A stretch of DNA of 64,000 bases, from assembly GCF_002934445.1 (NCBI RefSeq), contig NZ_PTJE01000003.1, forward strand, positions 405,667 to 469,666, in the 5' to 3' direction. Every line of letters starts with the position of its first letter. Position 1 is the first letter of the stretch. This DNA is from Nonlabens xylanidelens (GTDB lineage: Bacteria > Bacteroidota > Bacteroidia > Flavobacteriales > Flavobacteriaceae). Positions 1-9,420 of this stretch are shown here, one piece after another. A program made the translations under genes and the position numbers. The notes below the pieces were generated by a model. The model saw only the letters and a list, made by a program, of their open reading frames with translations. It did not search any database and had not been told where the DNA came from.

Positions 1-140
1 AACAAACAGCTCTAGAACACATCCTTATTTCTAGTCCCATGAAAAAATGAAAGCAACACTTAAATCTTAAATAAATATTAAAATTTAAAACCAATGTACT
101 AGCAGGCGATATATTAGCAGCCAACCCAATCAAAATTATT

Positions 141-1337
141 ATGAAAAATTTATTATTATTAACATTGTTAATGATCAGTTTTCTGAGCTATTCTCAATCT
201 ACATTCTACTCAGGAACCTTAACAAGAAAGGATGGATCAAAAGAAACTGTATATTTTAAGAATAGAGATGTAATACTTAACTCTAACGGAGAGATAAACA
301 TTTACAAGGAAGAAAATAATAAAAGTAAAATAATTATCACTGCAAATGATTTTACTGAAATTCACTCAACAGATAATGAATTAGTGTTTATAACCTCAAG
401 AATTAAAGAGTATAGCAATTCAAACGATGTTATCTTAAAAAAACTAATTAAGGGACAAAATTCTCTATATGTTTTTACCGATAACAAACAAGATTACTTT
501 GTAAATGAAAAGAAAAGTGATTTTGAATTACTTGAAAAGTCAAAAACTGACAGAAAGGAGTCCATATCTTATAAAGAGTGGTTATATAAAAATCTTAATT
601 CAACAAATAAGAATCCTGCAGCATTCAGTAAAGTATCCTACGACTCCTCTAGTCTAATTAAAGAATATTTAATGAATGACTCAAATGCTCAAGAATTAAA
701 ACTAGAGCCTAGGATTGATTTTTTTAATTTAGGTGTGCATGCTGGATGGAGTAGCAATAATTTAAAACTAGATAATAATACTGGCGCATTAACCATTGAT
801 GACATAAGTGCTTCTAATTATAGACTAGGTATCAAAACCTTTTTTAATTTAGATAGGGTTTCTGATAAAATCACAATTGTGTTAGGAGCTGATTACCATA
901 CCTCAATAGAAGGTGACTCTAATTCTATTTTTCTCCCTGAATCTGACCAACAACGTAGAGACGCTAAGACATCATTAGAATTAAATTATATTAGCTTTAA
1001 TATAGCCGCTCAATATAACCTGCATTTTAACAAGTTCAGTATTTCTCCATATTTAGGTTTTGAATCAGGAAGTTATATCAATGACAACAAATTCACTACC
1101 GTAATTGAAGATAGCGAGATCAATTATGACCAGGCTATTTTTACAGAATCACCAGTAGGTTTAAATATAGGGTTATCATTTAGCTTGTTCAAAAACTTTT
1201 ATGGTTTTGTGGAATATACATCTATGGGAGACATAAAGGTTACAAGTATATACTCACAAAGCGCTCAAGAAAGTTCTTTGTTAATCGATGGAAACAATGA
1301 TAGAATCTCGTTTGCCATAGGTTATAAAATATTTTAA
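141..1337 (+). CDS. Secreted outer-membrane beta-barrel-like protein, unknown function
   Basis: 398 aa. An N-terminal signal peptide (residues 1-19, hydrophobic, ending SYSQS) is visible. Residues 20-130 contain many short charged/hydrophobic strands. From about residue 190 the alternating aromatic/polar strands and the terminal phenylalanine (GYKIF) resemble the C-terminal part of an 8-stranded outer-membrane barrel of Flavobacteria. No enzyme motif is seen. It stands alone on the plus strand and is followed by a strong terminator. The ATG at 141 is the only start that keeps the signal peptide. The barrel fold is inferred from pattern and not from a family match. Confidence 0.6.
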   Translation: MKNLLLLTLLMISFLSYSQSTFYSGTLTRKDGSKETVYFKNRDVILNSNGEINIYKEENNKSKIIITANDFTEIHSTDNELVFITSRIKEYSNSNDVILKKLIKGQNSLYVFTDNKQDYFVNEKKSDFELLEKSKTDRKESISYKEWLYKNLNSTNKNPAAFSKVSYDSSSLIKEYLMNDSNAQELKLEPRIDFFNLGVHAGWSSNNLKLDNNTGALTIDDISASNYRLGIKTFFNLDRVSDKITIVLGADYHTSIEGDSNSIFLPESDQQRRDAKTSLELNYISFNIAAQYNLHFNKFSISPYLGFESGSYINDNKFTTVIEDSEINYDQAIFTESPVGLNIGLSFSLFKNFYGFVEYTSMGDIKVTSIYSQSAQESSLLIDGNNDRISFAIGYKIF

Positions 1338-1356
1338 AACTAAATAAATCCTATTT

Positions 1357-1393
1357 AAAAACGTATCAAAGAAACCTTTGATACGTTTTTTTT
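1357..1393 (+). terminator. Rho-independent terminator
   Basis: Hairpin with arms ACGTATCAAAG and CTTTGATACGT around an AAAC loop, with an A-tract before it and a run of eight T after it. It lies 20 bases behind the preceding barrel-type gene. Confidence 0.85.
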
Positions 1394-1459
1394 GAGCCTA
1401 ACTGAAATTATTTTAATGATTTAAAATTAATCAGTATCTTAAATGTTTTATTCTATTTT

Positions 1460-2323
1460 ATGAAAAGTCTATTCATAATTTTAAGCCTTTTAACTACCAT
1501 TTTTTGCTTCTCACAAAGAACAATTACTGGGACGGTTAGCGATGTTAATGGAAAACCTATTCTTGGTTCCACCATTAAAGTGAAAGGAACATTCATTACA
1601 ACTGTATCAGACCTTAGTGGTAAATACTCCATTGCTATTAATCAAAATGATTTTTTAGAATTTTCATTTTTTGGATATAAGACCAAGGAAATTAAGGTAG
1701 AAAATCAAGAGGTGATCAACATTAAACTTAAGGAGGATCCGGCTTTTATAAACGTTTACTTAGGAAGAGGAAGAGAACAAGATCTGAAATTAATCACAGG
1801 AATCAATTATGAAACTTATGGATTTCATTTTTCTAGTAAACGCAGAATAATACCTAGACCTTATTCTTTTGATTTTGGAGCACAATCTGGTTTTAATGGA
1901 AACTATAATTATAATTTAGGTTTAGAACGTAACATAACTTTTAAAGATTACACTTCGATAGATCTAAAAGCCGCTTTTGAAACGGCAAATTTTAATGATA
2001 ATCAGTATCATAGTTATAAAATAAGTCTGAGTAAATTATTTAGTATTCTCTCAGCAACTAAGCATCAACAATTTAGCCTAATTAGTGGTTACATGAATTA
2101 TGACGGGCGTTTTGATAGTAATCAAATAGGTTACGGTTTAGGATTGAAAAGAGAAATGTGGAATTTAACCCTAAGTTCAAGTTTCATTTATTGGCAAGAT
2201 TTCAATGAATTGAACGCCCAAATTGTTTACTACATCAATAATTTTAATTTAAATATAGGCTACAAACACCTCGCCAGTTATGAAGAATTTCAACTAGGAT
2301 TAGGGTATTCCTTCTATTTCTAA
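1460..2323 (+). CDS. Carboxypeptidase-regulatory-like domain protein with C-terminal barrel-like region
   Basis: 287 aa. Signal peptide is residues 1-19 (ends CFSQ). Residues 21-95 are a CarboxypepD_reg-like beta-sandwich (TITGTVSDVNGKPILGSTI), the domain that normally starts SusC/TonB-dependent receptors. No plug domain or full 22-strand barrel follows. Instead, about 190 residues of alternating strands end in GLGYSFYF, a typical outer-membrane barrel ending. It may therefore be a small outer-membrane protein carrying the same N-terminal module. It converges on the next minus-strand gene with a 4-base overlap of the two stop regions. Confidence 0.6.
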   Translation: MKSLFIILSLLTTIFCFSQRTITGTVSDVNGKPILGSTIKVKGTFITTVSDLSGKYSIAINQNDFLEFSFFGYKTKEIKVENQEVINIKLKEDPAFINVYLGRGREQDLKLITGINYETYGFHFSSKRRIIPRPYSFDFGAQSGFNGNYNYNLGLERNITFKDYTSIDLKAAFETANFNDNQYHSYKISLSKLFSILSATKHQQFSLISGYMNYDGRFDSNQIGYGLGLKREMWNLTLSSSFIYWQDFNELNAQIVYYINNFNLNIGYKHLASYEEFQLGLGYSFYF

Positions 2324-2931
2324 AACTTCCTAAAACTCTTAAAACCTTTTTTAACACCTGCCGTTATTTCTAGCGGCAAATAATTCTCTGCAGAAGGAAT
2401 TGGGCATGAAAACCGATTATTATATGCACAATATGGATTATACGTATTATTGAAATTAAGAACTACTTTTTCACTTAATGGGGATCTCAATTCCATATAA
2501 CGCCCAACGACATAAGAACCTTTATCGTTAGTCATATCTGTAAAAAACACCGATAGGTAATTGTAGTACTCTGGATCATCTTTTAAACTAGGGCTAGATA
2601 AAACTAGTAATTTACATTTCTTCCCTTTTAAGGTAAAGTGTAAATAGCCATACTTTACATAAGAAGCAATGCGAGAGGTAGATGTTGCTAGCTTCACCTC
2701 TTCTGTATTATTTATTTTTTCAAATCGAGCTTCAACAACAAATTCAGGATCAAAATCATAGAAATTCAAATAGCCGAAGGTTTTTCTTTCTTTGGCCGTT
2801 AACACATTATTCTCTCCCGACTTATATTCGGCAGATAAATTCTTGCGGTAGTCTAATGATTCTTGCTCATAATCTTGCGCCGATAATCCTAAACTGAAAA
2901 CTAATACTAAAAAAGTGAAAGTGATTTTCAT
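2320..2931 (-). CDS. DUF1684 domain-containing secreted protein
   Basis: 203 aa from the ATG at 2931, chosen because it gives a clean signal peptide (MKITFTFLVLVFSLGLSAQ); an upstream in-frame ATG at 2970 would overlap the neighbouring gene and spoil it. The conserved DUF1684 end is clear: NNTYNPYCAYNNRFSCPIP followed by AENYLPLEI. The family has no firmly known reaction. It is the last gene of a minus-strand group with a small membrane protein 8 bases upstream. Confidence 0.85.
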   Translation of the reverse strand: MKITFTFLVLVFSLGLSAQDYEQESLDYRKNLSAEYKSGENNVLTAKERKTFGYLNFYDFDPEFVVEARFEKINNTEEVKLATSTSRIASYVKYGYLHFTLKGKKCKLLVLSSPSLKDDPEYYNYLSVFFTDMTNDKGSYVVGRYMELRSPLSEKVVLNFNNTYNPYCAYNNRFSCPIPSAENYLPLEITAGVKKGFKSFRKF

Positions 2932-2939
2932 AAGATCAT

Positions 2940-3281
2940 TTAATAAAATGGTGTCGCACTTATATTCCAAATATACTCTGCTATTTCATTATAATAAAAT
3001 CGAGACAGCGTGACGATTAATGCAGCAATAACCGTTACTACCCAATGGTAGTTTTTAAATAAAACGCTGGCGCCGGTTAGTATCAATACTATCAAATGAA
3101 TAGCCGCCATTAAATAAAGTGGATAATAAGCATTTGATGGAGCAAGTGGATTATCCCACACCGGATTTGTAAAAATTTGTCCAATAACCACGCATAAATA
3201 AAAAGCAGCATAAATAGCAATCACTTTAGTTACAGTCGCGATACTCTTACTATTCCATATAGGCGGTCTTGTTTCTTCCAA
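2940..3281 (-). CDS. Small integral membrane protein, unknown function
   Basis: 113 aa with about four hydrophobic helices (residues 17-37, 50-68, 72-92, 95-105). No recognised domain or catalytic motif. It lies between the amidase and the DUF1684 gene on the same strand, with 35 and 8 base gaps, so it is probably co-transcribed with them. Confidence 0.6.
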   Translation of the reverse strand: MEETRPPIWNSKSIATVTKVIAIYAAFYLCVVIGQIFTNPVWDNPLAPSNAYYPLYLMAAIHLIVLILTGASVLFKNYHWVVTVIAALIVTLSRFYYNEIAEYIWNISATPFY

Positions 3282-3316
3282 TTTCTATGCTGTTATAAAT
3301 TCTTAAAATGTATGTC

Positions 3317-4915
3317 CTAATTTTTATAATCTTGTGGCATGACTCTATGATGAGTCATTTTCTCATAAGCGGCAGCCCAATTAAAAAGTAGCCTGTCTTC
3401 TTCATTAGGTGCTATAAAAGTAAGTCCATAAGGTTCTCCTTTGTCGTCATAACCCATAGGAACTGTCATCGCTGGAAAAAAAGCAACAGCAGCGGTACCT
3501 GCGGTGTAATTATTAATAGATATAAAACCACTCAAATCATGAGTCTTTATAAGTTTATCAAAATATTCTTGAGCTCTAGCCGTCATAGCGGTCTTAAATT
3601 CCCAAAACTCTCCATCTGTTATACTAGGCTCGTCAATAATACCCTGGAATAAACTTTGCCCATAAGGCATAGATCGTATCGAGTCTTTTTTATTTAGATC
3701 CATAACCGTATTCACATCCCAACCGCGATACTTAGAATTAGACTGACCTGCAAAATAAGCAGGAAGATCTCTCTTCATATCGGCATTAAGCAATTTTAAG
3801 AAACCATCTAATTGCGGTCTTGTATCATTTAACTCTATAAGCACCGCACCAGCTTTTTCTAGATCTAACAATGCTTGTGCATATAAAGGATTCTCTCTGA
3901 AAGAGGCCCATACTCCAAAACGCACACCTTTTACAGTTGCATTTTCTAAGTTATGAGCACCAGATCTCTCTATTAATTCAAAAGGCACACCTAGTGCTTG
4001 AGATAAAATAGCATTATCTATAACATTTTTAGTCATAGGTCCTGCGGTATCTAAATAACTAGAAATAGGCACAATTCCAGAACCACTAAAAGTCCCTGTA
4101 GAAGGCTTATAACCTACAACACTATTTTGAGACGATGGTGACAATATCGACCCAGAAGTCTCTGTACCAATAGCAGCAACAGCAAAATTTGCAGCAACTG
4201 CAACACCACTACCACTACTAGAACCACCTGTATCTAGCGATCTTCTTCCGTATGGGTTTAAAGTCTGTCCACCTACTGCACTATAGCCACTAGGACAGTC
4301 CCCACAGAAAAAGTAAGCCCACTCACTTAAATTAGCTTTACCTAAAATAACAGCACCTTCTTGTCTCAGGTTATTAACAATTTTAGCATTTTGAGAAGTT
4401 TGATTACCTATCAACACAGCTGCACCAGCCGTGGTAGGCATATCTATTGTATTGATATTATCCTTGAGTAACAGAGGCATACCTCTCAAAGTATGGTAAA
4501 CTATATCTGCACCATCTTCCTTTAGGAAAGCAAGGTCTTTGTCGGCTGCATCTGCTTGCTTTAAGACATTAGGATTGATGCTGATTACTGCATTAAGTGA
4601 TTTTGAATTTTCTCTATCGTACTTATAAATTCTTTTTAGATAAAAAAGAGTAAGATCACGATAAGAAAGTTGCCCACTAGCAATGGCTTCTTGAATTTCT
4701 GGAATGCTCTTCTCTAGAATTAGATCTTTTAAGTTTCCGCTTTCGCGAAAGCTAACCACCTCATCTAGCAAATCGCCAAAAATCTGATCTTTTACCAGGT
4801 ACTTAGAATCTATTACTTTAAATTCTCTAAAATCTTTACTTGATGATTTAACACCTGTATCTGAAGATTTACATGCTAAAAAAAGCAGCGGTAAGAAGTA
4901 TAAAATTTTTCTCAT
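3317..4915 (-). CDS. Amidase-signature family lipoprotein
   Basis: 532 aa. Hydrolyses an amide bond by the Ser-cisSer-Lys mechanism; the substrate is unknown. The triad is visible: Lys151 (LLLKDNI), cis-Ser near 232 (GGSSSGSG) and nucleophile Ser255 (GTETSGSI). The N terminus is a lipoprotein signal ([11 protein letters not shown], Cys15), so unlike GatA it is exported and membrane-anchored. A periplasmic amidase acting on peptides or aryl/acyl amides is likely. One copy of the iterated palindrome lies in the pre-domain linker and encodes SFRES (residues 55-59), well away from the catalytic core. Confidence 0.9.
   Translation of the reverse strand: MRKILYFLPLLFLACKSSDTGVKSSSKDFREFKVIDSKYLVKDQIFGDLLDEVVSFRESGNLKDLILEKSIPEIQEAIASGQLSYRDLTLFYLKRIYKYDRENSKSLNAVISINPNVLKQADAADKDLAFLKEDGADIVYHTLRGMPLLLKDNINTIDMPTTAGAAVLIGNQTSQNAKIVNNLRQEGAVILGKANLSEWAYFFCGDCPSGYSAVGGQTLNPYGRRSLDTGGSSSGSGVAVAANFAVAAIGTETSGSILSPSSQNSVVGYKPSTGTFSGSGIVPISSYLDTAGPMTKNVIDNAILSQALGVPFELIERSGAHNLENATVKGVRFGVWASFRENPLYAQALLDLEKAGAVLIELNDTRPQLDGFLKLLNADMKRDLPAYFAGQSNSKYRGWDVNTVMDLNKKDSIRSMPYGQSLFQGIIDEPSITDGEFWEFKTAMTARAQEYFDKLIKTHDLSGFISINNYTAGTAAVAFFPAMTVPMGYDDKGEPYGLTFIAPNEEDRLLFNWAAAYEKMTHHRVMPQDYKN
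4739..4752. repeat. Iterated palindrome copy 1 (in amidase gene)
   Basis: Exact GCTTTCGCGAAAGC. It is read in the frame giving FRES in the N-terminal linker of the amidase. Confidence 0.95.
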
Positions 4916-4936
4916 TTGGTAATTTTGTATAAAAAT

Positions 4937-4975
4937 AAAACTCTCGCAGATATAATTAACTATCTACGAGAGTTC
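4937..4975 (-). terminator. Terminator behind ftsY
   Basis: Long hairpin with arms AACTCTCG and CGAGAGTT plus an inner AGATA/TATCT pairing. On the minus strand it is followed by TTTTATTTTTATA. It lies 22 bases beyond the ftsY stop. Confidence 0.75.
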
Positions 4976-4997
4976 TAAATATATGTTTTAATGTATT

Positions 4998-5951
4998 CTA
5001 ATTGAAGAAACTGTCTACAAATTCTACTTTATTAAAAACCTGTAAATCTTCTACTCCTTCTCCCACACCTATATAACGTACAGGAATTTGAAATTGGTCA
5101 GAAATACCGATCACTACACCACCCTTTGCAGTACCATCCAGTTTTGTAACCGCAAGACTACTTACTTCGGTAGTAGCTGTAAATTGTTTTGCTTGTTCAA
5201 AAGCATTTTGCCCTGTAGATCCATCTAGCACTAACATAACGTCATGTGGTGCGTTAGGTATTATTTTTTGCATTACTCGCTTTACTTTAGAAAGCTCGTT
5301 CATCAGGTTGATTTTGTTATGCAAACGACCTGCGGTATCAAGAAGTACAACGTCTGCATTTTGAGCTACCGCACTTTGTAAAGTATCAAAAGCAACACTA
5401 GCAGGGTCACTGCCCATATCTTGCTTAACGATTTCTACACCTACACGTTGCGCCCATATATCTAGTTGATCTACTGCCGCGGCTCTAAAAGTATCTCCTG
5501 CACCTAATACAACTTTTTTACCAGCCTTTTTAAGTTGATAAGCCAGCTTACCTATGGTAGTCGTTTTACCAACACCGTTAACACCTACTATCATTATTAC
5601 ATAAGGACCGTCAGTTTCTGGAATAGTAAATTCTGTAGCATCGCCATGATTTACTTCACTCATTAATCCTGCAATCTCTTCACGCAATATACCATCTAGC
5701 TCTGACGTACCTAAGTACTTATCTCTTGCTACACGTGCTTCTATGCGATCTATAATTTTTACCGTAGTAGCTACTCCTACATCACTAGAGATCAACACGT
5801 CCTCGAGATCATCGAGAACATCTGTATCTACAGTAGACTTTCCAGCTACGGCTTTACCTAATTTATCAAAAAAGCTGGTTTTAGACTTCTCCAGCCCTTT
5901 ATCTAGGGTTTCTTTTTTTTCTTTAGAAAATATTTTTTTGAAAAAACTCAT
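4998..5951 (-). CDS. ftsY: Signal recognition particle receptor FtsY
   Basis: 317 aa. SRP receptor GTPase that docks ribosome-SRP complexes at the inner membrane for co-translational insertion. A short basic N domain (residues 1-110) precedes the G domain with G1 GVNGVGKTTTIGKL (about 123-136), DTAGR (about 205) and TKLDGTAKGG (about 268). It lacks the long acidic A domain of E. coli FtsY, as is usual in Bacteroidota. A TAnnTTTG-type element lies just upstream (5971-5978). In relatives it often sits right after rpmG and DUF4295; here about 600 bases and two terminators intervene. Confidence 0.97.
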   Translation of the reverse strand: MSFFKKIFSKEKKETLDKGLEKSKTSFFDKLGKAVAGKSTVDTDVLDDLEDVLISSDVGVATTVKIIDRIEARVARDKYLGTSELDGILREEIAGLMSEVNHGDATEFTIPETDGPYVIMIVGVNGVGKTTTIGKLAYQLKKAGKKVVLGAGDTFRAAAVDQLDIWAQRVGVEIVKQDMGSDPASVAFDTLQSAVAQNADVVLLDTAGRLHNKINLMNELSKVKRVMQKIIPNAPHDVMLVLDGSTGQNAFEQAKQFTATTEVSSLAVTKLDGTAKGGVVIGISDQFQIPVRYIGVGEGVEDLQVFNKVEFVDSFFN

Positions 5952-5970
5952 GGTTTGTTTAAAAGTGATA

Positions 5971-5978
5971 CAAAAATA
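5971..5978 (-). promoter_or_regulatory. Candidate -7 promoter element for ftsY
   Basis: On the minus strand TATTTTTG, matching TAnnTTTG, 20 bases before the ftsY ATG. No convincing -33 TTG at the usual distance, so support is moderate. Confidence 0.45.
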
Positions 5979-6370
5979 GGAAAGTTAATTGCAATAACGA
6001 CTATCGATATGATTAAAGGATGGTTATAAGTAAATGAATGATTGATTTACAACCAGACAAGCCTATTTCAACACACTAACTGAACGAAAAATATGAATCT
6101 ATCTAATATTGCTGGACGCACACAAGTAACTATGATAACAAATGTTAAAATTAAGACTTGAAATTATTAGCCTAAAAAAAATATTAGATTCTTTTAAATA
6201 AGCACGAGAGCATATAATCCATTATTTCATAAAATAGAAGTAAAAATAAAAATACATGTAATTGCTGCTTTTGTAATTTACAGCTAGAGCTAAGAATACT
6301 CTATAACGTAGAAAAAGTCAACATTTAATTATAAAATTAATTTTACATTTAAATGAAGAGATAGAAAATA
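5979..6370. other. Non-coding AT-rich gap
   Basis: About 390 bases between ftsY and two minus-strand terminators. Only very short reading frames occur (longest about 22 codons, without a recognisable product). No RNA gene or repeat was recognised. Confidence 0.6.
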
Positions 6371-6396
6371 AAAAAAACACCATAAACATGGTGCTG
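6371..6396 (-). terminator. Second minus-strand terminator in the rpmB-ftsY gap
   Basis: Hairpin CACCAT-AAAC-ATGGTG. On the minus strand it is followed by eight T, a good intrinsic terminator. It lies about 100 bases beyond another terminator with no gene between them. Confidence 0.65.
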
Positions 6397-6496
6397 CAAA
6401 ATACTTTAAAGAATGAAGTGTCTTACAAATAATGCCCTAATAGTGTATCAAATCTTAATGAGTAAGAATAGACTTTAAAACTAATAGGGATATAAT

Positions 6497-6533
6497 AAAA
6501 AAACGTCTTACTTTTCAGCAAGACGTTTTTACG
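6497..6533 (-). terminator. Terminator of the guaB-to-DUF4295 gene string
   Basis: Hairpin with arms AAAACGTCTT and AAGACGTTTT around a 10-base loop, with A and T tracts on both sides so it could act in both directions. It lies 15 bases past the DUF4295 stop. Confidence 0.8.
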
Positions 6534-6547
6534 TTTTAATAACCAAC

Positions 6548-6700
6548 TTATTTCTTATTCAAGAAATCGTTTACTAAATCTGGCGCCATAATAGCACTTA
6601 CAAATGTATAAGCTCCTGTTTTAGGAGATTTTACCATTTTGATTGCTTTCGTTAATCTTACATTTCCCGTTTGTAGGGATGCGATGGATTTCTTTGCCAT
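6548..6700 (-). CDS. DUF4295 family protein, ribosomal-protein neighbour
   Basis: 50 aa: starts MAKKSIASLQTGNVRLTKAI and ends DLVNDFLNKK, very basic. It matches the short DUF4295 family that is encoded next to L33 and L28 throughout Bacteroidota and is presumed ribosome-linked; the role is not established. It is 8 bases downstream of rpmG and is the last gene before the terminator. Confidence 0.9.
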   Translation of the reverse strand: MAKKSIASLQTGNVRLTKAIKMVKSPKTGAYTFVSAIMAPDLVNDFLNKK

Positions 6701-6708
6701 GTCTTAAA

Positions 6709-6894
6709 TTATTTAATTTCTTTATGAACAGTCATACGCTTCAAAACCGGATTGAATTTTTTAATTTCAAGACGATCTGGCGTGTTCTTCTTATTCTTTG
6801 TCGTGATGTAACGAGACATACCTGGCATTCCAGATTCTTTGTGCTCTGTACATTGTAGAATCACTTGAATTCTATTTCCTTTACTTTTTGCCAT
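6709..6894 (-). CDS. rpmG: 50S ribosomal protein L33
   Basis: 61 aa, structural protein of the large ribosomal subunit. The typical L33 pattern is seen ([12 protein letters not shown], then [20 protein letters not shown]). The zinc-binding Cys pairs of C+ L33 are absent apart from one Cys, so this is a C- (zinc-free) form. It lies 20 bases downstream of rpmB. Confidence 0.97.
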   Translation of the reverse strand: MAKSKGNRIQVILQCTEHKESGMPGMSRYITTKNKKNTPDRLEIKKFNPVLKRMTVHKEIK

Positions 6895-6914
6895 CTTATA
6901 TAACTTTTATAAAA

Positions 6915-7154
6915 CTACTTAGTATAAAGACCCTTAGCACGGGCTTCTTTAATTACTTGAGTAATTCCTTTCTTGTTGATGTTTTTTATTGCTCTAGTAG
7001 ACACTTTTAAAGTGATCCACTTATCTTCTTCAGGTAGATAGAATTTCTTCTTGAAAAGGTTAACGTTGAATCTACGCTTAGTTTTATTCATAGCGTGAGA
7101 AACGTTGTTCCCAGTCATCGCTCTTTTACCAGTAAGTTCACAAACTCGAGACAT
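6915..7154 (-). CDS. rpmB: 50S ribosomal protein L28
   Basis: 79 aa, large-subunit protein. Starts MSRVCELTGKRAMTGNNVSH, the diagnostic L28 opening, and continues with the basic NKTKRRFNVNL segment. It begins a ribosomal trio (L28, L33, DUF4295) 59 bases after cinA on the same strand. Confidence 0.98.
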   Translation of the reverse strand: MSRVCELTGKRAMTGNNVSHAMNKTKRRFNVNLFKKKFYLPEEDKWITLKVSTRAIKNINKKGITQVIKEARAKGLYTK

Positions 7155-7213
7155 GATTATTGTTGTTTAAAATCGGAATGCAAAATAACGATATATTATT
7201 CGATCTCACAAGT

Positions 7214-8470
7214 CTATTGACCACCCTTTTTCAATAATTCTTTTTGAAGCAATTCAAACGCCTTATTTACCGTCTTCTGAATCACTCTTTCTCGATGATT
7301 TCCCATCATGAATTTTAACGCAAAACTCTCATCCTCTGTAGCTATACCAATGTATACAGTCCCTACCGGAGCATCGCTATCACCCTTTGAGGGACCAGCA
7401 TTACCTGTGGTCGCAATAGCATAATTTGATTCAAATTTTTTCTTTGCAGCCACAGCCATCGCCTCTGCAACTTCATGACTTACTACCGAGTATTTATCTA
7501 TTAACGTCTCGTCGATGCCTAAGATGTCCACTTTGGACGCTGTAGCATAAGTTATCGTGCTTCCTTTAAAAAATTGTGAAGCTCCAGGAATTTCGGTGAT
7601 TAAATTTGCGATTTTACCGCCGGTACAACTCTCTGCAGTTGCTAGACTTTTATTCTGTTCTTTAAATAAACGACTCACCTGATCTACTAGACCTTCTTCA
7701 TTACTTTCTCCCACAATAATATCTGGAATAAGTAAGTACAATTCTTTTATTTGATCATCTACACTTTTAAGAATGTGACCTTTATCCATTCCCTTACTAC
7801 TCAACCTTAAACGGACTGTACCTAAACTAGGCAAGTAAGCTAACTTGATAGATGCTGGTAAATTATTCTGCCAATCTTCTAATCGAGTAGCTATGGTACT
7901 TTCTCCCTGTCCAGCCGTTAAAATAGTCCTGTGGTGTATAAATGGCAATCCCGGCATTGCTTTTAACCTAGGTAAAACTCCTGACAACATGATCTCCTTC
8001 ATCTCAAAAGGAACTCCTGGCATAGATATAAATATAACACCGTTATTCTCAAACCACATTCCTGGTGCCGTACCAAAATCGTTTTTAATAATCTGAGCCT
8101 GAGAAGGTACAAGAGCCTGATCTTTATTCATATCTACCATAGCATCTTTTACATATTTTGCAAATAATTGCGTCACATGATCTAGAACATCTTGATTAAG
8201 AACAAGAGTATCATTTGTATACTCACAGATTGTTTTCTTGGTTATATCATCTTTTGTAGGACCTAAACCACCAGTCATGAGCACGATGTCAGATTGGGAT
8301 TCCGCTTTCGCGAAAGCGGACAAAATATGCTCTCTATTATCACTTATAGAAATAATCTCATACACATCTACTCCTATTTTATTGAGTTCTTGAGCCATCC
8401 ATTCTGAATTAGTATCCACAATCTGACCGATGAGAATCTCATCACCTATAGTTATAATAGTCGCTTTCAT
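7214..8470 (-). CDS. cinA: CinA family protein (competence/damage-inducible; NMN deamidase type)
   Basis: 418 aa. N-terminal MoaB/MogA-like domain (residues 1-170) with TGGLGPTKDDITK. The C-terminal PncC-type domain (about 260-410) has AESCTGGKIANLI and TGNAGPSKGD, which in characterised members deamidates nicotinamide mononucleotide. Both halves are intact, so this is the long form. The start abuts the stop of the HPt gene with no gap. One iterated palindrome falls inside, encoding AFAKA at about residues 52-56. Confidence 0.95.
   Translation of the reverse strand: MKATIITIGDEILIGQIVDTNSEWMAQELNKIGVDVYEIISISDNREHILSAFAKAESQSDIVLMTGGLGPTKDDITKKTICEYTNDTLVLNQDVLDHVTQLFAKYVKDAMVDMNKDQALVPSQAQIIKNDFGTAPGMWFENNGVIFISMPGVPFEMKEIMLSGVLPRLKAMPGLPFIHHRTILTAGQGESTIATRLEDWQNNLPASIKLAYLPSLGTVRLRLSSKGMDKGHILKSVDDQIKELYLLIPDIIVGESNEEGLVDQVSRLFKEQNKSLATAESCTGGKIANLITEIPGASQFFKGSTITYATASKVDILGIDETLIDKYSVVSHEVAEAMAVAAKKKFESNYAIATTGNAGPSKGDSDAPVGTVYIGIATEDESFALKFMMGNHRERVIQKTVNKAFELLQKELLKKGGQ
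8304..8317. repeat. Iterated palindrome copy 2 (in cinA)
   Basis: Exact core inside a 20-bp perfect palindrome beginning TCCGC and ending GCGGA. Encodes AFAKA. Confidence 0.95.
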
Positions 8471-8806
8471 TTAGAAATCTCTTTTGAGCTGGATTAATAT
8501 TTCGCTTAAATTTTGATTAAGACGCAGGAAATCTTCTTTAATATTTAATTCTACATCGCTTTTACCCCACAATTCTAAGGCTGCAGCATGTCTAAAGGAC
8601 TCTATACCGAATAATTCTAGAGTCGGTTTTATCCTGTGAGCATAACGATGTACCCCAGCACGATCTTGCTCACTTACAGCTACTGCAAGACGTTCTAGAT
8701 CGCGAGGTATATCTTTTATAAATGTATGCACCATGAGTTTAACAAAATCGCTGTCATTATCTGACATAGCTATAACGTTTGTTAAGTCGTAGGATACTTG
8801 TTTCAT
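8471..8806 (-). CDS. Stand-alone HPt phosphotransfer domain protein
   Basis: 111 aa. Residues 55-75 carry the HPt signature AHRIKPTLELFGIE, with the His of AHRIK as the likely phosphate-accepting residue. It is all-helical with no kinase or receiver domain attached, so it would relay phosphate between a hybrid kinase and a response regulator encoded elsewhere. It overlaps the FAH hydrolase gene by 4 bases and touches cinA, so translation is probably coupled. Confidence 0.8.
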   Translation of the reverse strand: MKQVSYDLTNVIAMSDNDSDFVKLMVHTFIKDIPRDLERLAVAVSEQDRAGVHRYAHRIKPTLELFGIESFRHAAALELWGKSDVELNIKEDFLRLNQNLSEILIQLKRDF

Positions 8807-9417
8807 TTCACTTTAATATCAAACATCTCCTTACCGTGAAGAACACCTTTCAAGACGTCATTTTCTCTCACTTTTGAAACGCCGGCTGGAGTTCCTGTAA
8901 AGATCAAATCACCTATTTTAAGTGTAAAATATTGAGATACGTAAGCTATAATCTCATCGATTTTCCACAACATATGTGAGGAATTTCCATCTTGTTGCAA
9001 CTGTCCGTTTTTAAACAATTGAAAATCGAGGTTATCCATTTCTGGAAGCTCTTTTTTATTTACAAACTCTCTAGAGACTACTGCTGCTCCGTCAAAAGCT
9101 TTTGCTTTTTCCCATGGCAGCCCTTTCCCTTTAAGTTTTTGTTGCACATCTCTAGCAGTAAAATCTATTCCTAAACCTATTTCTTCATAGTATTTATGAG
9201 CAAATTTTTGATCTATATGCTTCCCTATACGATTGATTTTCACAATAATCTCTACCTCATGGTGCACGTCATCTGTCCATGGTGGTATAAAAAACGGTTG
9301 TTTATGTAATAATATAGAAGTGTCTGGCTTTAAAAAAACGACAGGTTCTTCTGGACGCTCGTTTGCTAGTTCTTCTATATGATCTGTATAATTACGACCT
9401 ATGCATATAATCTTCAT
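8803..9417 (-). CDS. Fumarylacetoacetate hydrolase family protein
   Basis: 204 aa, the short single-domain FAH fold. The metal site is visible: HHEVEIIVKI and GIDFTARDVQ, plus the C-terminal FTGTPAGV signature. Members cleave or decarboxylate acylpyruvates or oxaloacetate with Mg2+; which substrate is used here cannot be told. It starts 3 bases after the guaB stop, so it belongs to the guaB operon. Confidence 0.9.
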   Translation of the reverse strand: MKIICIGRNYTDHIEELANERPEEPVVFLKPDTSILLHKQPFFIPPWTDDVHHEVEIIVKINRIGKHIDQKFAHKYYEEIGLGIDFTARDVQQKLKGKGLPWEKAKAFDGAAVVSREFVNKKELPEMDNLDFQLFKNGQLQQDGNSSHMLWKIDEIIAYVSQYFTLKIGDLIFTGTPAGVSKVRENDVLKGVLHGKEMFDIKVK

Positions 9418-9420
9418 ATA

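Noticed and set aside
5979..6370. Short reading frame near 6093 (about 22 codons) and other tiny frames in the gap
   Set aside because: No coding signal, no recognisable product, AT-rich background gives such frames by chance.
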